NCBI GenBank assembly: GCA_964016875.1
Contig: OZ024727.1
Coordinates: 4,984,893 to 5,048,892 of the forward strand
DNA: 64,000 nt
DNA from: Fallopia convolvulus
Taxonomy: Eukaryota > Streptophyta > Magnoliopsida > Caryophyllales > Polygonaceae
Direction: 5' to 3'
The stretch's first letter is position 1. Each line of letters starts with the position of its first letter. The notes under the pieces are model-generated. The model searched no databases. It was not told where the DNA came from and saw only the letters and a program-made list of their open reading frames with translations. Both the position numbers and the translations under genes were made by a program. Positions 1-12,324 of the stretch are shown piece after piece.

Positions 1-837
1 CTTCTGGTATAGATATTAGTTGGTCATTGCTAGAGAAAAAAAGAGTTTTACATGGATTTCTCCCACAAATTGGCTTTTTATCTTCTTGTGGGTATAGATG
101 TGCATTTTGTGCTCTTCCCACATCGATTTCTCCCACAAATTGGCTTTTGCTTATCTGTAACTTTTGTTCTTTCTCCCACAAATTAACTGCTTCTCCACAA
201 ATTGGCTTTTGCTTATTTAGTTTTTTCTTTGATTCTAATTTTCGGTAACTATTGAGATTAGTTTTCTCCTTTATATTCAGTATTGCGTTCCACTTTTGAC
301 AATAAGGAAAAAAATGATTCTCGTCCTCCTGAAACACTCTCTATGTAATAAGCATATTTTGTGATCCCAAACTCATGCTGACGAGTGCATGATATCAGAT
401 GTCGTCGTGTGATCCTAAGGGTGGAACCTTTTCTGACTTGTACCACCGGTCAAGGAGAAATCGCTTCTAAGGAAACAACCTCTATACTTAGCCACAACTT
501 CTATTCGCTACAACTTAGCTTAATTTGCTTTTTGAAAGGCCCAACATCACTGTCTTCGGTAACGTATCTACTATAGTTGATTTCGGGTTTCTACTAATAA
601 GACTTACATTAGATCATGACATTTTTCAAAAATTGTTACAAGTTCAATTAACTTCATTGAGTTGTTCATGTTGTGTGAATGAACAATTATGCATGAGCAT
701 ATATATAAACAAGTCTGTTACGTGTTTCGAGCGCATGTTTTACTGTGAAGATAAATTAAGTAGCCTTCAAGGAAATGGATAAATTAGAAAAACAAAATGC
801 ATTGATATATAAGAACCATTGTTCTAAAAAAAATTAC

Positions 838-965
838 GCGAAGAGGGACCGCCTAGCGTCTAGGCGGCCTAAATAGGCGCCTAGACGGACTAGGCAGTCT
901 CCTAGACGAGCTGAAAGGCTAGGCAGGCTACCACCTTCCAATGCCTAGGTGGGGCCTAGACGGTG
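838..965. repeat. GC-rich GCCTAGGCG-type block, copy 1
   Basis: A short block dense in GGCGGCC, GGCGCCTAG, TAGACGG and TAGGC motifs stands out in otherwise AT-rich DNA. It lies just beyond the splice donor of the ELF3-like exon, inside the presumed intron. A matching block is at about 12,135-12,262 in copy 2. Palindromic GCCTAG motifs like these occur in some small plant transposons, but I see no clear termini or target-site duplication, so it stays unclassified. Confidence 0.5.
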
Positions 966-1029
966 TTAGGTAGGGATATTTTGAATAGAGGTAAGAACAA
1001 ATAATCAGATGTGATCTAATGGAACTTAC

Positions 1030-1205
1030 ATGGCCACCTGGATGATCATTCGGATGAAAAGCCGTTATATTTGTTGATTCATTGGGAAGCCTATTGTTCA
1101 AAGATCTGATAGCCTCATCATAAAGAGCCATTTTGTTTCTAGAAGGCGGTTTTGGCCCTCCTTTAATAGCATCCTTCACATGTATTTTAGGAAACAAAGG
1201 TTCCA
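1030..1205 (-). pseudogene. ELF3-like N-terminal exon, copy 1
   Basis: The minus strand from 1205 encodes MEPLFPKIHVKDAIKGGPKP and then a PSRNKMALYDE block. I recognise this as the N-terminal block of EARLY FLOWERING 3 proteins, whose consensus is close to PMFPRLHVND-KGGPRAPPRNKMALYEQ. ELF3 is a nuclear evening-complex scaffold that acts in the circadian clock and flowering time. A good splice donor (GTAAGT, 1029-1024 on the minus strand) ends the exon after a short variable tail. About 25 bases upstream of the ATG lies GTGAAAAGA, followed by an in-frame TAG. It may be the decayed MKR start that normally precedes this block. The next exon would lie left of the window. The identification rests on the motif only. 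Whether the copy is expressed cannot be told, but the lost MKR start points to a pseudogene. Confidence 0.6.
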
Positions 1206-2370
1206 TAGTCTAAGCCCCGATTCTTTTCACGTCATCAACTCTATTGAACCAAAAAGAAATTCACAAAAAAAAAAACATAATTTAGTTAATCTTTCAAGAT
1301 TTGTTTCATAATCAATCATCGTGATAAAATAAAATCCAGTAATCTAAGATAAAATAATATTCATTTTTCAATGTGTACATGCAAATAGTGGAGTGCCCGT
1401 GATTTACCCATATCATTAAAAAGAAACAAACTCACCTCAAACAAATGTGAATGCTGGAAGGAGATTGGTCTAGTGTGGTTTACTCGGCCGAGACGATGTA
1501 GGTAGTCAATTCTTTGCCCTTTGTGTGATTGATAAACTTGTGACTTGCATTGTCATATACTATATTTTGTTGTCGAAATCAGTTTTTGGGTATTACTAGC
1601 GACAAACTTTCAATTTCAGACTCTTTTCTTGGATCTAAGTAGTTCAATCCAAGATCTACCTCGATGAGACATATGACACAGTAGATCAACATCAAAGGGC
1701 TAGCTAGCCACATTTGATGTGATAGTGTTTCTTTTTTATCCCAAAATGCGATGAATAAAATTCTTTAATAGAGATTTGGGATTGATAAGAAAGAATGTTT
1801 TGTTAGATGGAGAATTTGTAATGGGTATTGACTGAAACTGAGATCAGAATTCAGGAAACAAGTTTTGAGTTTTTCATTGATTAGATCCCCATTTGATCTG
1901 AAAATTTTTTTTTTTGAGTGGGAAGATGAAATGTGAAGATGTCACGTGGAGGATTTTTGGGGGTAGGAGAGTTAGTAGGATATCAAAATTAAAGTTCGCA
2001 GATTAGAAAGATTTGTGGGTGTTTATTTCCCACATTTTCTTTAGTAATTTCGTGGATAAAAGCTCTTCCAGATTCATACAAAACGTTCTTCAAAATTCTC
2101 TCTTGTAAGTGCAAACCAGGTTATCATTATAACGTCATGCTATGGTGCATACCATTAGTACAGTGTATAATGCGGGTACATGGTTGATAGATTCAACGAA
2201 TAGACGGAGAAAATTAGATAAACGGGGTTTAATTTTTTATTTTTTTTTTGGTAGGAAGGATAAACGGGGTTTAATTAAAATAACCTAATTTTTTTCGTTC
2301 AAAGACAGAATTAGCCTTTAAACATATCCACGGATCCACCCCTAAACCCACAGAACCCACAAACGCCGCC

Positions 2371-3406
2371 ATCTGCATGTTACAATAAATAATAATTAAT
2401 CACTTCAAAAACCAAATATATAATCATTATTATTCTTTCAAATGAGTTATTTGAACTTACATCTTATAATAGAGGAGATTCAAAAGTATGTCATTTTGTT
2501 TCATATATCAAGTCTTTCGAATCACTATATCATGTCACATACATAAGGGCATCTTCACAGTACATAGTAATTCGTTTCAAAAATTAATTAAAAAAATAAA
2601 GTAATGGTACCCGTTAAAGAACTATATATCATGCAAATAATACGGAGTACTGTCCACTTGTTTCTACACCAAAAACAGGATAAATTATACCTAATCCAAT
2701 TCCATACACACTAGATATAGAATCAAACAAGCCCTTACTTCAATCAATTTTATATACATATTGGTTTTTCTAACTTATGTCCTAAGAACATAGTACAAAA
2801 ATTCCGAATGTGGAAACTAAACCATAAGAAGGAAAACACAAAACCCTTAGGAAATGATGTTAAAAATGTTAAATAATTAAAATACAATTAAAAATTTCTA
2901 TATAAAGATTCTTAACCTAAGCTCTTAGGGCATATGTTAGAAAAATTGTATATATATTACAAAGTGTAAGATACTGGTGATACGCAATTTTATAATTGAA
3001 GTTGTTGTAATTAAGGTTCTGAGTAATGTAATTATATTAGAGTCTGCTTAATGTGTGTCCGTGGCCACACAATAAAGATATTAACATTGAAAATTATTTC
3101 AAAACTGTTCCATTTATTTTTTGACCAAAAAAAAACTATTCCATAAATTCAAATTTCTCTTTAAAAAAATTAAAAATAAGAAACAATTACCACCAAAATT
3201 AGTATTCTTATTGTGTGTCTATTAGAAATTATTTCAAAACTATTTCACAATTTATATTGATTAATCCTTTTAAAAAAAATTAAATTATTAAATAATATCA
3301 AATTTATCAAAATTAGTATTCTTATTGTGTTCTAATAGACACACAATAAAAAATCCCATTATATAATTAATTTCTACTATGCAAGGGCCGTACTTCATAG
3401 TACTCG
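2371..3406. other. AT-rich intergenic DNA
   Basis: No coding sequence is visible. Apart from the MITE at 2759-2952, the stretch holds direct copies of AATTAGTATTCTTATTGTGT (about 3197 and 3311). It also holds an inverted pair, TATTGTGTGTCTATTAG (about 3210) and CTAATAGACACACAATA (about 3331), which may mark a second, degraded MITE. Confidence 0.5.
2759..2952. mobile_element. Small inverted-repeat element (MITE)
   Basis: The left end reads ATTGGTTTTTCTAACTTATG and then TCCTAAGA. The right end (TCTTAGGGCATATGTTAGAA and onward) is its reverse complement with a few mismatches, giving terminal inverted repeats of about 30 bases around a 130-base AT-rich core. A further stretch of the same family (GGTTTTTCTAACATATGTCC) is at about 25,259. 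No unambiguous target-site duplication is visible, so the superfamily is open. Confidence 0.5.
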
Positions 3407-6400
3407 CACTACCAAATAACTAGGATATTGTAACCCTTGATAACTATTAAAATAGGGCCAAAAACCATTACAATAGGCCTATTGTAATGCTTTACACATG
3501 GTTACATCAGATGCCCTTGCATTAGCCCTATTGTAATGGTTGTTTAGCCTAATGTAATATTTTACTAACTTACCCAAAAACCATTACAATAGATAAAAAA
3601 TCCATTACATAATACAACCATTGCATTAGATAACTAAATATTACATTTGGAACAATCATTACCATAATAGTCTTCCATTACATTAGTTACCTAATGTAAT
3701 GCATATGCATCTATTGAATAAAAGAAATTGTAATTATAATAATATAGGATATATAATTAGATACATGTACATTCAACTATAATAAATATACATTTAAGAA
3801 GGTAAATATGCTTGAAATTAAATTTTATATTAATACAAAAGATAATATCTAAAAGGATACATAGTATAAAAAATATATGTATCTAAGTACATATACATGC
3901 AGTACGTATAATTGGCTATAAGTAGCTAGCAACATATACACTAGCTATATATATGTCAATGTAAGTAAATAATATGATCCATGCCAATGGCAAGCCATGC
4001 CATCACATTATGCTTGCACCAAAAATAGTAGTATCCATTGTGGTATTTGATTAATTGACATTTGTGGCTTCAACTTTCATCATCCACTCCTTTATGTCTA
4101 ATAAGAAAATATGGATGAATTAGAACAAAAAAGAACCAATTAAGCACAAAAACACCAAGGAGTTAGCATAAACAATATAAGCAAACAACAAACTAAGAAA
4201 AGCACTAGAAATTGAACAAAAGCACACACGCATTAACAACAAGAGCTCAACAAATTCAGCAAGTAATTAGCATACTACCAAAGAGCCAACATAAAAGACA
4301 TCACCAAAGCTTACTATAACCATCTAGAATTGAACTATTATAGAGAAGTAGTAAAATTTCATCAAAAATACACACAAACCATCACCAACACACAAGAGGC
4401 AGCAATCAAATGATAAAAAAGCTGTAAAACACTGCACAAAAAAAATATCCCAACAGAACCATAAAGCTTAATAAAATTACAAGCTTATGACATAATCTTG
4501 CAAGTAAGACAGTTTCAAAGTGTGCACATCATTATACTTTTGACGATTGGGTGCATTTTTACTAGCAATTTCCTATATATATTTGGAGAAATCAGAAAGT
4601 GATAAAGTTGAGCATGTAAGTCTATATAATCCATCATAAAAACAAAATCAGGAATGAAATACCTTCACCGCAGGATTCTCCCAATAATCTAAGAGATCTT
4701 TGAATTAATCATCCGGGATTGTGGGTGGACGTTTAGCCCGTCTCTCTTCATTAGTTGTATATGCATTGTAGTGTTTTCTCTTCATCCTTGATTTGTGAAC
4801 AACCCAAGTCGCATTGACTGTTTTCAAGACATAATCTAGTCCTTCTTCTGGAATAATGTATCTCTCCTTCATAATAAATTATACTTTTATCAATATTTCT
4901 AGAAATATTTAACCATAAATATAGAGGTATAGAATTTACTTATACCTTGACATAGCTCCAAATATTCTCTTTCGTTTGCATATACTTCCAATCAAGAATA
5001 TTTAAGGGCGTAAGTTGGGGATTTTTTGTTATTGTTCCTAGAAAGTTACAAAATTCAACGACAATGTCATCAGAAGGTCCAATTGGTTGGCCATTTTCAT
5101 TTAAGATGACGATCTGACGCTCTTAAGGATTATGTTGATGCACCCTTGCCATTTAAGATGCTTTTCACTAATCATTCAAGGCAAGCTAAGGTTGCATTGT
5201 CTTTAACTTCTTGTGATCAGTTCAGAATCTCAAGTTTTGCCTAGACTAGTCCATATTTACACCTTTTAAGCCTTTCGATTAATTTTATATCACTTTTACT
5301 TCAAGAAACTATATGAGTCCCCTCTATTGTATGATAGTCTGAGATTACAACATAGAAGTGCATTGGATAAAGAGACTATAAAAAATTACCAAAATAGACA
5401 CTTTCTTATAGACTGATCTTCTAAAAAAGTGCAATCAATGAAATAATATCATGTATACAAAATTTATATTTAAATGCAAGTTTCATTAAAGCATTTTTTA
5501 CCCCATCAAAAACTATAAGAGTATACTCCTTTTCATGAACAGAACTCCAGAAGCCTTTCGTATGCAAGAACTTCTATCAAGATTGGTGCCAAAAATACAA
5601 GGCAGGGCACTAATGTAAACATGTTCCATTATAAAGGCTTGCTCTATAGAAATAAGCACCAAACTCTCTTATAGTTGGTTTAGAAAATATATAGTTTCTT
5701 ATAAAAACCCAACACGCTTTACTCTCTCATGACCTGTTTTGCTCTTGCAACAAGGCCCTCAAGAGCCATAATCATCACATGGAATCCAAAATTAGTTCTT
5801 GCAAGGACAAAAGTCTATCCTTCATTCTTTCCAACATCTATAATATACTGCTTCTCTCCTTTTCTGATATTAATTTAAGGTAGCTTACTCATCAAAAAAA
5901 AAGAGTGAAATCTATCCCTTTCAAAAATAGTTATAACATTAATTAGGGGAACCTGCAAATTTCAGTTTGTAAAAACTACAAATTTCTGCTATAATTATAG
6001 ATTGTGGTAGCTACTCATCATGATTAAAACTAAATGCCAAGTATTAGGCCATCAATTTATGCTTTTAAAAACTTTTTTAGGTTGGAATCCATTAGGTGGC
6101 AAGTTGTGTTTTAACTTCATTAAGTCAACAAAGAGATTTATAGGCACTAGAATTAAGTCAGCAAAGAGATTTATAGGCACTACCATTGGTAATTACCCTG
6201 CAAACTTGTGTTTTAACTTCAACATTAATTGAGCACGAGTTATTCACTTATCAATCAGGCAAGGAGATAAACAGATTTGTGGCAGTAAATAGTAAATACA
6301 ACAACTTCATGCATAATAACTTGATAAGCCACAAAAGAAGAGAGCAGAAAAGAAAAAAGAAAATAAAACATTGATTATGCACTAAGGTCAAGGGTTGTTC

Positions 6401-8094
6401 CATAAGACATGGAACAAATGATGAAAATTAAAAGCAATAGATAGCACAAACTTTATAAGATGCAAAAGTCAGCAAAGATATTAATTTATCAACAACCAGA
6501 ACTGGTCTTAGTTTCATGAAATTACTGAGCTAGAGTTCAATTTGTGTTTTAATTAAGACAATTACTAAGCCGAAGTTCATGCATAGTAAGCTAATAAGAA
6601 CTCAGCATAACCGTATAAGAAGTCAGGAAAACTTGCCATAGTATATGGTACACTGATGTATGAAATCTTCATGACTTTCATGAAATTAGGATTAGGAGAA
6701 GTGAAGGATTCAGCTTCACTTGGTTGACACCGTACACTAACTATGCTGCACTAAATACAATTTCCCACTCAATTCAAGATCATAAAATAAAAGAAACTTG
6801 TCTGTAGAGAAAGAGGGTAGTACTATATACCAAGAGAGACAATTAGAGAAGTAGTATATACCAGGGAATTGATTCTTGTCTTTAAAGTTGGACCTAACAA
6901 ATACATCAGCAAAAAAGCTAACAAAGAGGAACTTAATAACAACCTTTTCTTTTGCCTATCTAGTGTTGATCATCGGCAAAGACAATGCGACAAGAGACAA
7001 TTCCCAACACCCAAAAACAAGCAAAGAAAGAGGTACTACAAAAACCCTTTTTTGCCATTGAAACCCAAAAAAATACCAGATTAATGTTATTAGAAATGTA
7101 TTGGCGCAAATCATGTAACAAAATACAAGTAAACTAAGACCATAGAAAACGTGGAGAGATAGCCAACACTTTAGGTAAGAAAATATGTCAGAAAAAACGT
7201 ACAAAAGCCCCCTCTAAGCTCAAAATTAGGGCTTAAAAATTATGACAATAGACAACTTCAAATTAATTTAATAGAGATATGCAAGTAATCTCACAAAACT
7301 TAATTGAAGATAATTACACACAAACAACGAAAATCAATATCGAATGCTTACTTGGAGGGAGAGAAGAGAAGATTTCACATCTAAAGACTGCTTTTCACTG
7401 AATGGAGAATGGAGAAGGCGGAGAAGGCGGCCGGAAATAATCAAAATCGTAGCCTTAACCTATTGTTGTCAAAGGTAAAGAGAATGGAGAAGGCGGAGAA
7501 GATACCGGTCGGATTTCAAGCAGAGAAGCCACTGGAGAAGTAGGCGGACAAGTAGGCGGCCGGAAAAGCTTCACCAGGCGGACAAGCAGTTAGGGTTTAA
7601 ATACAAAGAAAGAGAAGCTAAAGGAGATCGAGAGAAGGAGGCCGGCGTAATCGAAGATTGAAAGCTTTAGGGTTCATGGACTGATTTTTGCTAGAGAGAG
7701 AGGGTGTGAGTTGTCTCCACTTCGTCGATTTGCAAGAACAGACATGCGATTAAAAATTAAATTTGACAAATAATTTATTTGGAGCCCAATAGTTTCTTTT
7801 TTGGAGCCCAGATTTTCACCTCGCGCCCATTTTATGTGCGCCAAATTATTTAGAGCTTATATTGTTACATTTGTTATACTAAGCATTACAATAGCTCTTA
7901 CTTTATTTTCCCTTTTCATAACCATTACATTTGGTAAAAGATGCCTTGCTTTAAATAACTACCATTACAATAAAGCATTACAATAGATGGTACCATTACA
8001 TTTGATAATAGACTATTACATTAGAATATCTAATGTAATACTATGAAAAACCATTACAATTTTTAGGTTACAATAGGTCAATTATTTAGTAGTG
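3407..8094 (-). mobile_element. CACTA (En/Spm) DNA transposon, TSD TCG
   Basis: The ends are CACTACCAAATAA on the left and TTATTTAGTAGTG on the right, extending as inverted repeats into GGATATTGTAACC / GGTTACAATAGGTC. A 3-bp duplication, TCG, lies at 3404-3406 and 8095-8097. CACTA termini with a 3-bp TSD define this superfamily. Subterminal arrays of CCATTACAATAG and TTACATTAG motifs, in both orientations, occupy about 3455-3720 and 7850-8080 and are probably transposase-binding sites. At 4.7 kb it keeps only part of one En/Spm gene and no recognisable DDE transposase, so it is a non-autonomous deletion derivative. Confidence 0.9.
4669..5110 (-). pseudogene. CACTA accessory protein remnant (plant Ptta/En/Spm family)
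   Basis: Two minus-strand exons survive. The first (about 5110-4946) encodes NENGQPIGPSDD, FCNFLGTITKNP and LNILDWKYM. It ends at a GTATAAG donor after WSYVK. The second (4866-4669), entered at an AAG acceptor, encodes ERYIIPEEGLDYVL, NATWVVHKSRMKRKHYNAY, RRAKRPPTIPDD and LLDYWENP, and ends at a GTGAAG donor. The order GQPIGP / FLGTI / W-YV / HKSR-K-KHY / RP-P / YW is that of the plant transposase Ptta/En/Spm family that accompanies CACTA transposases. A TAA follows PPTIPDD in frame and another stop lies upstream of the first exon, so the gene is dead. No start codon could be assigned. Confidence 0.75.
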
Positions 8095-8240
8095 TCGAAT
8101 TGGTAACTGTTCAAATCGGCATTTAGTAGTTCTCAATCAATTTGGAGATGACAAACACCAAATTAGAGGATATTAGTATATGTTCTTCTCATTCAATTGA
8201 CAAATAAAAAAGGTTGTAGAGATTCAATTAGATACTTACC

Positions 8241-8935
8241 TTAGAAGAATTGTCCTTCTTTCCAGGAATTTTTTTGCCCAGACTTCAGCACACCATGACC
8301 TAATACTTTTGGCTTCTCAATTATTGAATCTTTGAGTGCCTCATTGTTTTCTTTGACTGAAGTGTTTGGCCTTAGAGAATCTTCATCAGCCTTGTTCGCA
8401 TTATGACAAGAAAATATAGGAGTGCTCTTTGAAGACTCGGAAACTTTATTGTTGGACAATGATTTTGAAGATTCATTCGATAGTACATTTACTCTAACAT
8501 CAACAACAAAGGCTAACCTTATTTTTTTTGGTAGAATCGAGGCTAACCTCTTATTTTTTTTCTTGGGATGAGCTTTGACCAATATTATCCCATGACATTT
8601 TGGCATGAATGTCAAGATCTTGATCAAAGACACTAGGTCTCTTTAGTGTATTATGATTAAAGTTTGTGATTTTTCCAACTTCCAGCTCATCTTGATCATT
8701 AGAGGAGCATCTCTCATCAAGACTAATGTTATTTTTTGTTGAAATGATCTGCATCAGGAACTTATGATGGAATTCTTAGAAGTCATGAAGCTAACAGGTG
8801 TTTGAGCTGAATCTGTTGATCTTTTAACTGAGGTCTCATCACAAGGAGAAGAAGTGATCGTTGGAGTGGTATGAGTCGGTGCAGAATTACGATAGAAGGG
8901 AGAAATAACTCTCTTCTCTAAGCTATCAACCTATA
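8241..8935 (-). pseudogene. Unidentified decayed coding region
   Basis: After an acceptor-like TTATAG at about 8936, the minus strand reads VDSLEKRVISPFYRNSAP and a Ser/Thr-rich stretch. A stop and frameshift follow near 8755, then a second open stretch (NISLDERCSSNDQDELEVG, SVFDQDLDIHAKMSWDNIG). After another shift, a third runs to about 8245 (SNNKVSESSKSTPIF, VKENNEALKDSI), ending near a GTAAGT donor. Composition is hydrophilic and Ser/Asn/Lys-rich, as in disordered regulatory proteins. No domain was recognised. It lies downstream, on the same strand, of the ELF3-like exon at 12,325-12,506, so it could be a later exon of that gene. This link rests on position and a weak EK-ISPF resemblance only. 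Confidence 0.3.
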
Positions 8936-9189
8936 ACCATGCACCAATTGTTATAATCAGCTTAGAGAAGCACAAAAAAGATGAAGAATCAATCATAATG
9001 TGTACAGATCAATATTCAAAGAAAAAAGACAAGCAATTCCTCATCAGAAAAGTATGCAAAACAATCTAGTATATAAATATGACATTTTCTCTCCCATGGA
9101 TCGATTTCATATACCTCTCGATGAGGTTCAAGTAGTTCTGAAAGTAAATAGTGATGTGCTATGAGAATCATTCAGATTAGGACATATAC

Positions 9190-11970
9190 ATGACCAGAAT
9201 TAGACTTGTTGGACATTGTTGTTGCGAAAAAAGAAAGAGTTTTAAATGGATTTCTACTTCAAATTGGGCCTTTGTCTTCTTGTTGTTATAGATGTGCATT
9301 TTGTGGTCTTCCCACATCGAAAATTCGTTCAAAAAATGAGTTGTTTATATATGACCTTATGTTATTGTAGTTTTAATGAGTTGAGGTGGGAACTCTCTCG
9401 CATGAGCTTCCACTAGAATCAAGCTCGAGATTCGAGGCACGTGCGCAATGCAGGCACTTTTTATGGCTATATTACTTTTTAGGCATTTGGACTTCCAGTT
9501 TCGTAAATTAATTGCTTATCCATAACTTTCAATCTTTTGATTTTTAAAATTAAATTCTATTTTTAATTGGTCATAATATTTCCCAATTTTTTCGCCCTTT
9601 GAAAGTGCACGTTCAAAGGTTGATTCTAATTTTCGGTAACTGTTTGGATGGTTTTCTCCTCTATATTTGGTATTGTGTTCTAATTTTGAGATTACGGAAA
9701 AAATGATTCTTCTCCTCCTCAAACACTCTTAATTCTAAGCATCTCTTGTGATTCCAAACTCCCGTTGACGAGTGCACGAGATCAAAAGTCGTGTGTTATC
9801 CTTGGGTGCGGCGCCTTTTCTCACTTATACCACTGATCAAGGAGACAATGCTTTGAATACAACAACCTCTATATCGCTCTACGATTTTTGTTTGAAACAA
9901 ATCGGCTTTGATTTCTAAAAGACCCAACATCATTGTCTTCGGTAATGTATCTACTCTGATTTATGGTTTCAACTAACATGACTTACATTAGATCCTAACA
10001 TTTTTAAAAAATTGTTACAAGCTCAATTCATTTCATTGAGTTGTTCATTTTCTACCAATAAACAATTTGTTTAGCTCATAAGAGGTATTTAGGAGATTAC
10101 AATGTGGGTATAGATGTACATTTTGTGTTCTTGCGGGTATAGATGATAGTTGAACATTGTTAGAAAAAAAAAAGAGTTTTACATGAATTTCTCCTTCAAA
10201 ATTGCTTTTTGTCTTCTTGTGGCTATAGATGTGCATTTTGTGCTCTTCCCACATCAACAAATTATTGAAAAAAATGAGTTGTTTATATATGGCCTTATGT
10301 TATTATGGTCTAGATGAATTGAGGAGGGAACTCTCCCGCATGAACCGCCGCAAGCATAAGGCTTGAGCTTCGAGGCACGTGCGCGGTGCAACCACTTTTT
10401 ATGGACTATATTACTCTTTAGGCGTTAGGAATTTCGGTTTCGAAAATTAATTGATTATCCGTAACTTTCGTTCTTTTTATTTTTTAAATAAAATACTATT
10501 TTGTTAATTGGGCTTAAGATCTCCCAATTTTTTCGCCCTTTGAAAGTGCACGTTCAAAGCTTGATTCTAATTTTCGGTAACTGTTCAGATGATTTTCTCT
10601 TCTTTATTTGGTACTGCGTTCTAATTTTGAGATTATGGAAAAAATCATTCTCCTCCTCCTAAAACGCTCTATGAGTTCTAAGCATCTCTTGTGATTCTAA
10701 ATTTTTTTTGGACGAATGTATAAGATTGAAAGTCACTGTTTGATCATAGGGGGCCTTTTTTCATATGCATCATCGGTCTGGGAGAAATTGCTTCTAAAGA
10801 AATGGCCTCCATACTACATCATGACTTCTTTTTGAAACAAATCAACTTTGCTTTCTAAGAGGCTCATAATCAATGTCTTAGGTAATGTATCTACTATAAT
10901 TGTTTTTTGGTTTTTACTAACAAGACTTACATTAGATTGTGGCATTGTTCACAAATTATTACAAGTTCAATTGTTCATATTCTACAAATGAACAATTTTT
11001 TTGGTCCATTGGAGGCACTTAAGCCTTTACAATGGGGAGGGAGGATTGAGACTCACAACTTTACAGTGAGGTGCGATGAGAATCATTTAGATTAGGCCAT
11101 ACACATGACCTAAATTAGACTAGTTGGACATTGTTAGAAAAAAAGAGTTTTACATAAATTTCTCCTTCAAATTGTGCTTTTGTCTTCTTGCAAGTATAGA
11201 TGTCCATTTTATGCTCTTCCCACATAAAACATTCATGAAAAAATGAGTTGTTTATATATGACCTTATGTTATTATGATTTAGATGGGTTGAGGAGGGAAC
11301 ACTCTGGTGTGCGCTACTGCTAGCATCTGGCTTGTGCTTTGAGGTAAGTGCCTAATGGAGGCACTTTTATGGACTATATTTTAGGCATTCAGACTTTAGG
11401 TCTCTCAAATTAATTGCTTCTCCATAACTTCCGATCTTTTGATTTTTAAACCAAAATTCTATTTTTTAATTGGTCTTAATTTTTCCTAGATTTTTCACCC
11501 TTTTAAAATGCACGTTCAAAGGGTTGATTCGAATTTTCGGTAATTGTTGAGATTAGTTTTGTCCTTTATATTTGGTATTGCGTTCCATTAATTTTGACTT
11601 AAGGAAAAAATGATTCTCGTCCTCCTAAAACACTCTCTAAGTAATGAGTATCTTTTGTGATCCCAAACTCATGCTGACGAGTGCATGATATCAGATGTCG
11701 CCGTTTGATCCTAAGGGTGGCACCTTTTCTCACTTGTACCACCGGTCAAGGACAAATCGCTTCTAACGAAACAACCTCTATACTTAGCCACAACTTCTAT
11801 TCGATACAAATTAGCTTAATTTGCTTTTTGAAAGGCCCAACATCAGTGTCTTCGGTAATGTATCTACTCTAGCTGATTTCTAGTTTCTACTAATAAGACT
11901 TACATTAAATCGTGGCATTTTTAAAAAATTGTTACAAGTTCAATTCACTTCATTGAGTTGTTCTTGTTGT
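9190..11970. repeat. Tandem array of ~0.95-kb repeats (three units)
   Basis: Three units follow each other, beginning near 9,190, 10,135 and 11,110. Each carries the same ordered landmarks: TTGGACATTGTT, AAAGAGTTTTA, GATGT-CATTTT, TGAGTTGTTTATATATG, GTGCACGTTCAAAG, TTTCGGTAA, GACGA, TCGGTAATGTATCTACT and GACTTACATTA. A shortened fourth copy opens the window (1-660). Units differ from one another by many substitutions, so they are old. The array lies between the ELF3-like exon at 12.3-12.5 kb and the coding remnant at 8.2-8.9 kb, and may be intronic. No coding potential is seen. Confidence 0.7.
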
Positions 11971-12134
11971 GTAATGAAAAATTATGCATGAGCATATATA
12001 TAAACAAGTTTGTTACGTGTTTTGGGCGAATGTTTTACTGTGAAGCTAAATTAAGTAGCCTTCAAGGAAATTGATAAATTACAAAAACAAAACGCGTTGA
12101 TATATAAGAACCGATGTTCTAAAAAACACTACGC

Positions 12135-12262
12135 GGAGAGGGACTGTCTAGCGCTTAGGCGGCCTAAACAGGCGCCTAGACAGACTAGACGGTCTCCTAA
12201 ACCCGCTGAAAGGCTAGGCGGGCTAGCACCTTCCAGCACGTAGGTGGGGCCTAGACGGAGTT
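12135..12262. repeat. GC-rich GCCTAGGCG-type block, copy 2
   Basis: This is the counterpart of the block at 838-965, with the same GGCGGCCTAAA, GGCGCCTAG and GGGGCCTAGACGG motifs and several substitutions. It occupies the same place relative to the ELF3-like exon, which supports duplication of the whole segment rather than independent insertions. Confidence 0.5.
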
Positions 12263-12324
12263 AGGCAGGGATATTTTGAACAACGGTAAGAACAAATAAT
12301 CATATGTGATCTAATGGAACTTAC

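Larger units (their letters stand above)
1..2370. repeat. Segmental duplication, copy 1
   Basis: Bases from about 370 to 2370 match the segment at about 11,665-18,455 once the Copia element at 12,773-17,552 is set aside. Shared landmarks in order are the block with GACGAGTGCATGATATCAGA (378 and 11,674), a GC-rich GGCGGCCTAAA block (about 860 and 12,155), an ELF3-like exon, the ACTCGGCC(C)GAGACG block (1487 and 17,558) and a CCACGTGGAGGATTT block (about 1945 and 18,130). The first 250 bases are a shortened copy of the ~0.95-kb repeat seen again at 9.2-12 kb. The copies differ by many substitutions and small indels, so the duplication is older than the Copia insertion in copy 2. Confidence 0.75.
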
